From Salinicola corii (lineage in GTDB: Bacteria > Pseudomonadota > Gammaproteobacteria > Pseudomonadales > Halomonadaceae), in assembly GCF_008298015.1 (NCBI RefSeq), contig NZ_VTPX01000001.1:682001-746000 (forward strand): a DNA stretch of 64,000 nucleotides. Reading direction: 5' to 3'. The notes under the pieces were generated by a model. The model saw only the letters and a list, made by a program, of their open reading frames with translations, had not been told where the DNA came from and did not search any database. The translations under genes and the position numbers were made by a program. Each line of letters opens with the position of its first letter. Position 1 is the first letter of the stretch. This document shows, piece by piece, positions 17,381 through 26,360 of the stretch.

Positions 17381-20169
17381 GACAGCTCTCCTTCGGCGGC
17401 GTCGTCGAACCGATCCAGTATCGTCACCTGGATTTCCTCAGGTTTGCTCGTGAAGATTTTCTGGGTTTTCCCTTCGCTATCGCTGCGCCCTGTCATGATC
17501 CGCCCTTCGGCAGTCGACACGCGGTAACGTGCATGGGCGAGAGGTTTTCCCGATTGCTTGTCCTTCAGTGTAAAGAACTCCTCGAAAGGCCCTTGGGCAT
17601 CAGGTAGCTCGGGTTGAGTTCGGGTGAGGCTCGTCGGCCCACCGAAGTTGTGCTGCGCCCCCTTGATATCCGCGGCACCTGGGCAGTGGACCTCGATATT
17701 GCCGCCTTCGATGCGGATATAGCCGCCGCCGCTCTGCAGCAGGATGCCGTTCTCGGCCTGGACTTCGATACGCCCTTCGGTCGAAGTCACCTTGACGCCT
17801 TTCTCCGCGGTAAAGGCCATTTCGCCATCCTGCGCCTGTACCTCGACCTTGCCCCGTGCCGCGAACAGCTTGATGCCAGCCTTCTGCACGAACAGCGAGA
17901 GCTTCTCGGAGATCGAGGCGACCAGGCGCTTGCCGGTGGCGATGTTGACGTCCTCGCCGCTGGAGACGCTCAGCGATCTGCCCTGGGCCAGGTGGGTCGA
18001 TTCCGGGGTGCTCATCGTGATGCCGGCGGGCGAGGCCATATGTAGCCACGGCGCTTTCATGCGCGCGGCTTCGCCGCGACCGCCGCTATCGCTGGCGCCA
18101 CGGGCATTGCTCTGATCGGCCTGTCCTGATGAATCGGCGAGCTGTTCGCTGTTGCCGTAGGCGTCGTCAGCGTCTTCACCGGCCTGCTTGAGGTTCTCGC
18201 GACTGTCGAGCGCTTCGGCGTTGTGGTCCTGGGCGCTCTGGCTGAGCGTATCGGTGAGGTTGTAGGCGCTGTCGAGCTGCTGTCTGGCCGGGGTGAGATC
18301 GAGCTGATCGCCGCTGGCGCCGAGCTGGCCCCAGCTGGTGAGGTAGAGCCCCTGGTTGGCGCGGATGGCGCCATAAGCGTCGGTGCGCAGTTCGAACCCG
18401 GTGCCACGAAAGGCGCCACGGGTGTTGCCGGTCTGATGGATCAGGTAGCCGAGGTTGAGCTGGCTCTTCTCGGCCTCGGAGTTGAGCCGGACGCGCTCCT
18501 GGTCGGTGGCGTCGTCGAACACCAGCTCGTTGTACTTGCTGCCGCGGTAGGTCTTGCTCTTGAACCCGGAGAGCAGGCCGTGGCTGTGCCAGTCCGGGGT
18601 CTGCTCGCCGCTGTAGACCCGGCCGGTGATCAGCGGGCGGTCGGCATCGCCTTCGAGGAAGTCGACCAGCACTTCCTGACCGATGCGCGGGACGAACACG
18701 CCGCCCCAGCCGGCGCCGGCGTTGGGCTGGGAGACCCGCAGCCAGACGCTGGAGTTCTCGTCCTGCTGGCCCTGGCGATCCCAGTGGAACTGCACCCGCA
18801 CCCGGTTGAGGTGATCGGTGTGGATCTCTTCATTGGCGGGACCGACCACGGTGGCGGTCTGGGGCCCGCCGATCACCGGACGCTGATGGATCAGCGGATG
18901 GCGGTAGGGCTGGGTGCGCCGCTGGGCTTCGAGATCGACCAGGAAGTGGCCAGTGCCGCCGGTGGCGTAATCGGAAAGACGCTCGCCGGTAGGGTCTGCG
19001 GTGTCAGCTTCGAGACCGTGCGCTTTCTTGGCGGCGTCAAGCTGGAGCTGCAGGCTGCCGGGCAGCGCCTGGAGCTGGGCCGAGACCGGTAGCGCGTTTT
19101 CGGCGTGGACGGTGACGCCCAGCAGCAGAAACTGTCTTTCTTCCTCGCCACCAGTGTCGTGCAGCGGGTGCTGGGTGAGCTCGAACCAGCGTCCGGCCTG
19201 GAGCTGGCGCGCGCCGCCGCTGCCGCGAAAGCGCTTGGCGCGGGATTCGTGGGACTCCAGGCGGTGCTCGGTGAGGCGTTCGCCGCGCTCGTAGCCGTGG
19301 TAGTAGTACTCGCCGGCGTAGTCATACAGCTCGGTCGGCGGCAGGTTACCCTGGTCGCTGAGGGTATCCAGCCCGGTGCGCTTGGTCAGCGAGGGCTGCT
19401 TGTAGTCGAAGGTGCCGACGCTGACCCGGGTGGGCTGCTGGCGGCGCACGCCGCCCCACTGGGTGAGGGCATCCTCGCGCTCGGTGGCCGCCTGGCGGTG
19501 GAAGCGGATCGCCTGGGGGCTGACCGGCTGGGTGGTGTCGACGTCGTCGGTGAAGACGATGCGGTGGCCGTCGAAATCATCACCATTATCGCTGTCTGTG
19601 CTATCGGCAAATTCGGCATACCAAAAAATGCCTTCTTCCTCGCAGAGGCGGCTGATGAAGTCGAAGTCGCTCTCGCGATACTGCACGCAGTAGCTGCGGG
19701 CGGGATAGTCGCGGCGCAGGTCGAAGCGGTAGCGGCCCTTGGCCAGTTCATGGCCGTCGAATACGGCGGTGAGGACATCGACGATGCTGCGGTCCTGGAA
19801 GATCCGGCTGTCGCGGCCCAGCTCGAGCATCTTGAGCCACGGCACCAGGGTGAGCTGGTAATAGGTGACGCCACCATCCTCGCCCAGCAGCGCCGCCTCG
19901 GAGACCAACCCGTGCAGGCGACGATAGCTGCCATCCGCCTGCAGGATCGACAGGTTGGCCGGCTGGGCCATCAGCGTCTTGAGCTCGATATCGCCCTGCT
20001 GGGAGATGCAGTCCAGCCGGTAGCAAAACGGCTCGCTGACGCGCTCCTCGCCCACCAGCCGGTGGGGAATGAACGACGCCCCGGCGATGTCGAGGGTCAG
20101 CAGTCGCTGGGACTGCGACAGGTCGATGTCGAAGGTGTCGAGTAGGCTATTCAGTATCGAGTCGGCCAT
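17377..20169 (-). CDS. vgrG: VgrG1 spike protein (TssI) with C-terminal transthyretin-like extension
   Basis: 930 residues from ATG 20169 (MADSILNSLLDTFD); a second ATG seven codons upstream is possible. Order of parts: gp27-like hub (FIPHRLVGEERVSEPFCYRLDCIS, ESDFDFISRLCEEEGIFWYAEF), gp5 OB fold (NRVRVQFHWDRQGQ, GWGGVFVPRIGQEVLVDFLEGD), Gly/Asp-rich linker, DUF2345 beta-helix tip (SEKLSLFVQKAGIKLFAARG to GGPTS), then about 85 residues resembling a transthyretin-like domain (FTLKDKQSGKPLAHARYRV). Such C-terminal domains are known to dock effectors. It is downstream of clpV by 37 bases and couples to the cargo gene at 15179. Most of it is nearly identical to vgrG2 at 44338 in inverted orientation. 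Confidence 0.95.
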   Translation of the reverse strand: MADSILNSLLDTFDIDLSQSQRLLTLDIAGASFIPHRLVGEERVSEPFCYRLDCISQQGDIELKTLMAQPANLSILQADGSYRRLHGLVSEAALLGEDGGVTYYQLTLVPWLKMLELGRDSRIFQDRSIVDVLTAVFDGHELAKGRYRFDLRRDYPARSYCVQYRESDFDFISRLCEEEGIFWYAEFADSTDSDNGDDFDGHRIVFTDDVDTTQPVSPQAIRFHRQAATEREDALTQWGGVRRQQPTRVSVGTFDYKQPSLTKRTGLDTLSDQGNLPPTELYDYAGEYYYHGYERGERLTEHRLESHESRAKRFRGSGGARQLQAGRWFELTQHPLHDTGGEEERQFLLLGVTVHAENALPVSAQLQALPGSLQLQLDAAKKAHGLEADTADPTGERLSDYATGGTGHFLVDLEAQRRTQPYRHPLIHQRPVIGGPQTATVVGPANEEIHTDHLNRVRVQFHWDRQGQQDENSSVWLRVSQPNAGAGWGGVFVPRIGQEVLVDFLEGDADRPLITGRVYSGEQTPDWHSHGLLSGFKSKTYRGSKYNELVFDDATDQERVRLNSEAEKSQLNLGYLIHQTGNTRGAFRGTGFELRTDAYGAIRANQGLYLTSWGQLGASGDQLDLTPARQQLDSAYNLTDTLSQSAQDHNAEALDSRENLKQAGEDADDAYGNSEQLADSSGQADQSNARGASDSGGRGEAARMKAPWLHMASPAGITMSTPESTHLAQGRSLSVSSGEDVNIATGKRLVASISEKLSLFVQKAGIKLFAARGKVEVQAQDGEMAFTAEKGVKVTSTEGRIEVQAENGILLQSGGGYIRIEGGNIEVHCPGAADIKGAQHNFGGPTSLTRTQPELPDAQGPFEEFFTLKDKQSGKPLAHARYRVSTAEGRIMTGRSDSEGKTQKIFTSKPEEIQVTILDRFDDAAEGELS

Positions 20170-20206
20170 GACCTTTTCCCGTGATGTCACTGTTATTCAT
20201 CGAGAC

Positions 20207-22882
20207 TCAACTCAGCGCGTAAGCGAACTCCCCCTGGTCGTCGAGGCTGACCGTCAGCTTCTCGATCGCCTCTCCATTGGCCATCTTGTCCAGCACCTGG
20301 GCGGCGACGGTCGGCATCAGGCTGCCGGAGAGGATGTTGTCGATATTGCGTGCGCCGCTGTCGCTGTCGGTGCAGCGCTCGGCGACGGCTTCGATGATCG
20401 CCGGGTCGTACTCGAACTCGGCGCGATGGTTATATTCGAAGCGGTGCTTGATACGGTCGAGCTTGAGCCGAACGATGTTGTGCAGAATCTCTTTCTGCAC
20501 CGGGTAGTAGGGAATGATGTTCAACCGGCCCAGGAACGCTGGCTTGAATACGGCGTTGAGCTGATCGCGCAGGCTCTCGACGATCGCATCCGGTGCGGGC
20601 AGGGACTCGACGCCCAGGCACTGTTGCATGATGTCGTCGGTGCCGACGTTGGAGGTGAGCAGGATCACGGTGTTGCGGAAGTTGATCTCGCGGCCTTCGC
20701 CATCGTCCAGCACGCCCTTGTCGAACACCTGGAAGAACAGCTCCAGCACGTCAGGGTGGGCTTTCTCGACTTCGTCCAGCAGCACCACGCTGTAGGGCTT
20801 GCGGCGCACCGCTTCGGTCAGCACGCCCCCCTCGCCGTAACCGACGTAACCGGGAGGCGAGCCCTTGAGGCTGGAGACGGTATGCGCTTCCTGGTACTCG
20901 GACATGTTGATGGTGATGACGTTGCGCTCGCCACCGTAGAGCGTGTCGGCCAGCGATAGCGCCGTTTCGGTCTTGCCGACGCCGCTGGGGCCGAGCAGCA
21001 GGAAGACCCCGATCGGCTTGTTGGGGTCCTCCATCCGCGCCCGCGAGATCGCGATGCGTTTACCGATCTCGGCCAGCGCATGATCCTGGCCCAGCACGCG
21101 CTCGCCGAGCAGTTCGGGCAGACGCTGCACGGTGGCGATCTCGTCGCGCATCATCTTGCCGAGTGGAATGCCGGTCCAGTTGGAGATCACCTCGGCGATC
21201 ACGTTGCCGTCGACATGGCCGTGCACCAGCGAGTGCTCGCCCTGAATCGCGGCCAGTTCGCGCCGGACCTCGCCGATCCGCTGGCTCAGCGCGTCGCCAT
21301 CGCCATCCTGCTGGCCGGCCTCGATGGATTCGCGCTCCGCTTCCAACCCCTTGAGGCGCGTCACGATCTCCCGCTCGCGTTCCCAGCGTGCGCTGAGATC
21401 GTCGATCTCGCTGCGGGTCTCGGTGAGCTGTTCGTCGAGCGCGGCCAACGTTTCCGCATGATCGCTGCCTTCACGCTGTTCGCGCTGGAGAACGGCGATC
21501 TCGCTGTTGAGGTTGTCGACGCGACGATGGGCGTCCTCCAGCGCCGCCGGCTGCGAGGATTGCGCCAGGGCGACCCGGGCGCAGGCGGTGTCGAGCACGC
21601 TGACGGCCTTGTCCGGCAGTTGGCGGCCGGTGATGTAGCGGTGCGACAGGCGAACGGCCTGGACGATGGCGTCGTCGAGAATGGTCACCTTGTGGTGATC
21701 CTGCATGCGTTCGTTCAGGCCGCGCAGCATGTTGATGGCCACCGGCTCGGCCGGTTCCTCGACCTTGACCACCTGAAAGCGGCGGGCCAGCGCCGCGTCC
21801 TTCTCGAAGTACTTCTTGTACTCCGCCCAGGTGGTGGCGGCGATGGTGCGCAGTTCGCCGCGCGCCAGCGCCGGCTTGAGCAGGTTGGCGGCATCGCCCT
21901 GGCCGGCCTGTCCGCCGCTGCCGATCAGGGTATGGGCCTCGTCGATGAACAGGATGATCGGATGCAGACTGCGCTTGGTCTCCTCGATCACGTTCTTGAG
22001 TCGGCTCTCGAACTCGCCCTTGACCCCGGCGCCCGCTTGCAGCAGGCCCAGGTCGAGGGTTCGCAGCTCGACGTTCTTGAGCGGCGGTGGTACATCGCCA
22101 TTGACGATGCGCAGCGCCAGACCTTCCACCACGGCGGTCTTGCCGACACCCGCTTCGCCGGTGAGGATCGGGTTGTTCTGGCGGCGCCGGGTGAGGATGT
22201 CCACCATCTGGCGCACTTCCTCCTCGCGGCCGAGCACCGGGTCGATGCGGCCGGCGCGGGCATTGCCGGTCAGGTCGATGGTGTACTGGTCCAGCGCCGG
22301 GGTCTTGCTCTTGCCGGGGCGGCCGCCACCGGGCTTGGTGTCCGATGGCTGGCCAGCGCTCTGGCTCTGGCCACTGGCGTTCGTTCCCTCGCCGAGCGGG
22401 CGCACGTGCTGATCTTCGCTGCTGCCGCCGATCAGGTCGTCGAGATGTGCCTGCAGGTCGTCGACGTTGATCCGCTCGAGCTCACGGGCGCCATCCAGCA
22501 ATACCCGGCGCAGTTCGTCGTCCTTGAGCAGCGCCAGCAGCAGGTGGCCGCCGCGAATCTGGGCTTCGCCGTGGTCGATCGAGGCGATCACCCAGGCGCG
22601 CTCGATCAGCCGGGTGATGCGTGGCGACAGGGCGGGCGTTCGGGTATTGCCGGTCTTGAAGGTCGAGACCGTCTCCTCGAGCTGCGTCGCCAGGCGATCG
22701 AGCGACACGTCGTAGTGCCGGGCGATGCGCAGGAAGTCGTTGTCGTCGCTGTCGAGCAGCTTGAGCAGCAGGTGCTCGATATCGACATCGTACTGGCGCT
22801 CGGCCAGGCACAATGCCGCTGCGCCTTCGGTGGCTTCGCGGCAGGGATCGTTGAGCTTGTCGAAAAGGGATTTGAGACTCAC
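20207..22882 (-). CDS. clpV: TssH/ClpV AAA+ ATPase
   Basis: 891 residues from the GTG at 22882, which overlaps the tssG stop (GTGA); an upstream ATG frame extension is unlike the family. The N-domain (residues 1-150) carries the repeat motif that grips TssC. Walker A is at 242-249 (GEAGVGKT) with Walker B LFIDEAH at 311, then a coiled-coil middle domain (about 445-540) and a second Walker A at 631-638 (GPSGVGKT) with LLDEVEKAHPDV. It unfolds contracted TssBC sheath in the cytoplasm for reuse. A Gly/Ser/Pro-rich linker (about 155-195) is longer than in many homologues. Confidence 0.97.
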   Translation of the reverse strand: MSLKSLFDKLNDPCREATEGAAALCLAERQYDVDIEHLLLKLLDSDDNDFLRIARHYDVSLDRLATQLEETVSTFKTGNTRTPALSPRITRLIERAWVIASIDHGEAQIRGGHLLLALLKDDELRRVLLDGARELERINVDDLQAHLDDLIGGSSEDQHVRPLGEGTNASGQSQSAGQPSDTKPGGGRPGKSKTPALDQYTIDLTGNARAGRIDPVLGREEEVRQMVDILTRRRQNNPILTGEAGVGKTAVVEGLALRIVNGDVPPPLKNVELRTLDLGLLQAGAGVKGEFESRLKNVIEETKRSLHPIILFIDEAHTLIGSGGQAGQGDAANLLKPALARGELRTIAATTWAEYKKYFEKDAALARRFQVVKVEEPAEPVAINMLRGLNERMQDHHKVTILDDAIVQAVRLSHRYITGRQLPDKAVSVLDTACARVALAQSSQPAALEDAHRRVDNLNSEIAVLQREQREGSDHAETLAALDEQLTETRSEIDDLSARWEREREIVTRLKGLEAERESIEAGQQDGDGDALSQRIGEVRRELAAIQGEHSLVHGHVDGNVIAEVISNWTGIPLGKMMRDEIATVQRLPELLGERVLGQDHALAEIGKRIAISRARMEDPNKPIGVFLLLGPSGVGKTETALSLADTLYGGERNVITINMSEYQEAHTVSSLKGSPPGYVGYGEGGVLTEAVRRKPYSVVLLDEVEKAHPDVLELFFQVFDKGVLDDGEGREINFRNTVILLTSNVGTDDIMQQCLGVESLPAPDAIVESLRDQLNAVFKPAFLGRLNIIPYYPVQKEILHNIVRLKLDRIKHRFEYNHRAEFEYDPAIIEAVAERCTDSDSGARNIDNILSGSLMPTVAAQVLDKMANGEAIEKLTVSLDDQGEFAYALS

Positions 22883-23955
22883 GCCGTGGCTCCGTCGTAG
22901 GGAATGTCGAAGAGTGCATGGCCGTGGGAGGCGGCCGGTCGGTCGGCGGGTTGGAGCCAACCCAGCCGCCCCAGGTTGATACTGCCGCCCGCACCCAGTT
23001 GGGGGGCGGGAATGCTGTGTCTGTCGAGAATCAACTCGATTTCGAAGTCGAGTTCGATGCCGGCGTAGAAACGCACCAGCTTGACGAGCTTCCGGTGCGC
23101 TTCGGTGTCCGGCAGTAGCGAGCGGTAGGCGCTCAGGCTCAACGGCCCGAACGAGACGCGAAAGGCGGATTGATAGTCACGCACCCGGGTGCCGGCCACG
23201 GCGCTCTCTCCGAGTCTGGCGTTGGCCTGGCCGAGGCGGGTGTACTGGTCCGGATCGAGGCGTATCCAGCGGCCAGCGAACGAATCGACCCGGCAGGGCA
23301 GCTGGAAGGTGTACTCCAGGATCGACCGCAGGTTGCTCGGATTGCGCGGCCGCTGCGACCACAGCCCGGAAAACCAGCTGAACAGGTCACGGCGCAGCGA
23401 GCCGGGCGCGTCGTCGCGGGCGAGCGTCTTCTCCAGCGTGGTGGGCGTGAAGCCCACCAGGTGCAGCAGCCAGTCTTCGAAGTCCGCGCTGCCCTTGCGT
23501 TCGTATTCGATATGGAAGCGATACTTCTGCCACGCCTCGTAGAACAGCGCCGTCATGCGGTGCGAGAAGAAGTCCATGAACGCATGGGCGGCATCGTCGC
23601 GTTTCTCGATATGCCGGTTGATCAGTAGTTCGGTGTAGGGGCGCGGCAGCACGCCGGACGGCCCCACCAGCCCCATGAACGTGACCTGGATCTCGCTCAG
23701 TGGATCGCCGCTGGCGGAACGGACCTTGTCGCTCTCGAAGGAGAGGTCGCTGATCTCGCTGGGCGGGAAGTTCAGCGAGAGCAGCGAGCGAAATCGCAAC
23801 GGATCCTGATGGGGGCGGTTTTCGGGATCGATACGCCCGGTGCGGCTGTAGTGCAGCCGCAGCAGGCGCACGAGCTGGAAGAACCCGAATCGCCAGGGCT
23901 CGGCGCGGGCCTGGTCGATCAGACCAGGGGCTGAGTACCGGTTCTCGGCTGCCAT
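22879..23955 (-). CDS. tssG: T6SS baseplate subunit TssG
   Basis: 358 residues with the typical TssG/ImpH opening EPWRFGFFQLVRLLRLHY. Further on come RFRSLLSLNFPPSEISDL, GLVGPSGVLPRPYTELLI and a C-terminal PAPQLGAGGSINLGRLGWL. It forms the baseplate wedge with TssE, TssF and TssK. Its start overlaps tssF by 37 bases, and its end overlaps clpV by 4 bases. Confidence 0.96.
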   Translation of the reverse strand: MAAENRYSAPGLIDQARAEPWRFGFFQLVRLLRLHYSRTGRIDPENRPHQDPLRFRSLLSLNFPPSEISDLSFESDKVRSASGDPLSEIQVTFMGLVGPSGVLPRPYTELLINRHIEKRDDAAHAFMDFFSHRMTALFYEAWQKYRFHIEYERKGSADFEDWLLHLVGFTPTTLEKTLARDDAPGSLRRDLFSWFSGLWSQRPRNPSNLRSILEYTFQLPCRVDSFAGRWIRLDPDQYTRLGQANARLGESAVAGTRVRDYQSAFRVSFGPLSLSAYRSLLPDTEAHRKLVKLVRFYAGIELDFEIELILDRHSIPAPQLGAGGSINLGRLGWLQPADRPAASHGHALFDIPYDGATA

Positions 23956-25754
23956 TGGGCGACTCGCTGTTCGCGCTGACGGGAGCGCAGGGTGAGTTGG
24001 GTGAAACTGTTGAGGCTGCAGTACTGGCCGAAGAAGTGGTCCAGCACCATGCCGAAGAGGTAGATACCGCTACCGGTAAACTGGCTTTCGTCGAGTTCCA
24101 GCGTGATGCCGGTGCCGCGCACGAAGGCGGGGCGCGGATGACCGATGCGCGTCATCACCGGTTCGCTCGCGATCGAGGAGATGCCGTTGATCTGCTTGCG
24201 GATCGCCGACGCCTGGCGATAGTTGTAGAGCGTCAGCAGCTCCATCAGCGCCTCGCGGCCGTCGGAGACCAGCGAAAGATGGTTGAGCGACAGGTGCGAG
24301 ACCAGACGCCAGATCAGGCCCTTGCCCATGGGCGGGCGTACCGGAGCCGTCGGCTTGCGCAGGCAACGGATCTGCTGCACCACCTGCTCGCGTTCGAGGG
24401 TGAAATCCCCCTGGGGATGGCCGAAGGTCATCAACTGCGGGAGGTCGCGATTGCTGCAGGTGAGCTTGAGACTCAGGGTGTCGCTGCTGGCGTCGAGCAT
24501 CTCCAGTTCGCGATCGACCACCCGCAGGCGCATTTCGGTGCCCGGGTCGCGGGCGTTTTCCGAGGCGACCCGTCGCGCGATCCAGTAGCTCTGGCGTGCC
24601 TGCTTTTCACTGTCCCGCGGTTCGAAGAAGGGCAGGCAGGGGGCGACCTCGTCCTGCATCGCGGTGCGGATGACCCGCGTGACCTCGTCGATCGACACGA
24701 TCTCGGTGGACCGCGAATGGCGTACGTCCGGCACCACTGGATATTCATGGCGCGTGTGGCTGAGCTTGATCGGCTCGGCCTGCTGCGGGAACAGGTTGAC
24801 CACCGGGGTGCAGCCGAGGCGGAAATTGTGGCGTCCCACGGTCTGTGCCAGCCGGGCGAGACGCTCGTGCTGATCGTAGTCGCGGAACAGGAAGTGAATC
24901 TGGACCTGCGTCACCGGCTTGCCGGCAAGGGGGCGGGCCAGGCCGTTCAGATCGAAGAACAGGAATTTCTCGGGAAAGGTGAAGTACTCGTGAAGCAGTC
25001 GGTAGCCCAGGAACGACCGCTCGGAGTAGTCGATCAGCCCTTCGTCGTGATCGAAGCCGACCGGGGCGATGGCATCCGGCGCCAGCCCGATTTCACGCTG
25101 CTGGCCGGCATCGACGAAACTGACCGAGATTCGCGCCACGTTGTTGAACAACAGCTCGTAGAGCGGGTGCATGAGGATGCCTTCCCCGTCGAGGAAGAAT
25201 CTCAGGCGATCCATGCCCAGCTTGCCGAAATCGGTGTTGCCGAGACTCTCGAGCGACAAGGTCAGCTTGGCGACGTTGTCATTGCCGTGGGCATTGAATG
25301 ACGAGCGCTCCAGCCGGGTCAGTTCGGCGCCGCTCACCGCCACCGGCCAGACATCCACCGGGTAGCAGGTGCGGAAGCGGCAGAAGGAGTCCTCCACCGG
25401 GCGCGAGTGCAGCGCCGTATGCCGGGGCAGGTGATAAGCGCCGGTCAGAGAAGTCTTTGCGCCCGGGTCGAACTCGACGATCGACAGTGCCGGGGTCGGA
25501 CGCAGGTAGTGGGGGTAGAGAACGTCGAGAAACGCCTCGACGATCTCGGGAAAGTCGTCATCGAGCTTCTTGTGCACCCGGGCGCTGAGGAAGGCGAAAG
25601 ATTCGATCATCCGCTCGGCGTGGGGATCCTCGCAGTAGTCCCCCTCGAGCAGCAGTCGCGAGGCGATTTTCGGATACCGTTGAGCGAACTCCTGACCCAG
25701 AAAACGCAGGTGAGAGAGTTCCTTCTCGTAGTAGGGCAGCAGGTCGTCGAGCAT
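23919..25754 (-). CDS. tssF: T6SS baseplate subunit TssF
   Basis: 611 residues starting MLDDLLPYYEKELSHLRFLGQEFAQRYPKIA, a hallmark of TssF/ImpG. Conserved DPHAERMIESFAFLSARVHKKLDDDFPE and LLDVLYPHYL-like (FLDVLYPHYLRPTPAL) segments follow, with VPDVRHSRSTEIVSI further on. It is a baseplate wedge component. The start is fused to the tssE stop as TGATG, so the two are translationally coupled. Confidence 0.97.
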   Translation of the reverse strand: MLDDLLPYYEKELSHLRFLGQEFAQRYPKIASRLLLEGDYCEDPHAERMIESFAFLSARVHKKLDDDFPEIVEAFLDVLYPHYLRPTPALSIVEFDPGAKTSLTGAYHLPRHTALHSRPVEDSFCRFRTCYPVDVWPVAVSGAELTRLERSSFNAHGNDNVAKLTLSLESLGNTDFGKLGMDRLRFFLDGEGILMHPLYELLFNNVARISVSFVDAGQQREIGLAPDAIAPVGFDHDEGLIDYSERSFLGYRLLHEYFTFPEKFLFFDLNGLARPLAGKPVTQVQIHFLFRDYDQHERLARLAQTVGRHNFRLGCTPVVNLFPQQAEPIKLSHTRHEYPVVPDVRHSRSTEIVSIDEVTRVIRTAMQDEVAPCLPFFEPRDSEKQARQSYWIARRVASENARDPGTEMRLRVVDRELEMLDASSDTLSLKLTCSNRDLPQLMTFGHPQGDFTLEREQVVQQIRCLRKPTAPVRPPMGKGLIWRLVSHLSLNHLSLVSDGREALMELLTLYNYRQASAIRKQINGISSIASEPVMTRIGHPRPAFVRGTGITLELDESQFTGSGIYLFGMVLDHFFGQYCSLNSFTQLTLRSRQREQRVAQWQPRTGTQPLV

Positions 25755-26236
25755 CAGATCAGGTTCTGCACCTTGTATTGGCGAGTGTTGACTTGCAGTA
25801 CGGCATCGAAGGCCACGCGCTGGCTCGCTTCACTCAGCGACAGCACGGCTTCGATGCGGAACTGGAGAATGCGGTCGTGACTATCCTGATTGAGCAGTTG
25901 TACGCGCACGCTGCTGAAGCGCTTGTCGCCCTGTTCGATGGTACGTTCGAGCTGACGCTGGATCAGGCGCCGGTCCTCGGTGCTGCGGACGCCACGGCTG
26001 ATGAAGTCCGGCAGGCCGTAGTCGAGGAGGGTGCCTTGCAGTGACGGCCAGCCGTCCAGCCCGTCGGCCACCAGTTCCCGCCGGGTGTTGACCAGCAGTT
26101 CGAGATCGCGCACGACCGAGGTCTTGTAGTCGGCCAGCGAACAGCGATGGCCGGGCTGGGTTTCGGTCGAATGCTGCGGTTCATCATCGAGTAGACGGTC
26201 GAGCAGCGTCGGAACCATCTGCAGGGGTTCGCTCAT
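25754..26236 (-). CDS. tssE: T6SS baseplate subunit TssE (gp25-like)
   Basis: 160 residues of the gp25/lysozyme-like family: LLDRLLDDEP near the N-terminus, SVVRDLELLVNTRRELV, LDYGLPDFISRGVRS, and a beta-rich C-terminal half with FRIEAVLSLSEASQRVAFDAVLQV. It initiates sheath assembly on the baseplate. It is separated from tssC by 124 bases containing a hairpin, then couples directly to tssF. Confidence 0.94.
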   Translation of the reverse strand: MSEPLQMVPTLLDRLLDDEPQHSTETQPGHRCSLADYKTSVVRDLELLVNTRRELVADGLDGWPSLQGTLLDYGLPDFISRGVRSTEDRRLIQRQLERTIEQGDKRFSSVRVQLLNQDSHDRILQFRIEAVLSLSEASQRVAFDAVLQVNTRQYKVQNLI

Positions 26237-26313
26237 CTCATCCTCATCTCACGATGGATCGTGGCGGCGCTGAAAGAGACGCCGAACTCTCTGGCCATCG
26301 CCTCGAGATTCGC

Positions 26314-26347
26314 CAGCGGGCATCGGACACCAGGCCGACGCCCGCTG
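26314..26347. repeat. Hairpin-forming inverted repeat between tssC and tssE
   Basis: CAGCGGGC (26314-26321) pairs with GCCCGCTG (26340-26347) over an 18-base loop, without a T tract. In the 124-base gap of an otherwise tightly packed operon it could stabilise or process the upstream tssBC message, giving more sheath than baseplate. Confidence 0.4.
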
Positions 26348-26360
26348 TCAGCACTTCGTA

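Noticed and set aside
21080..22900. 606-codon plus-strand frame opposite clpV
   Set aside because: Antisense of ClpV; no start signal or recognised domain.
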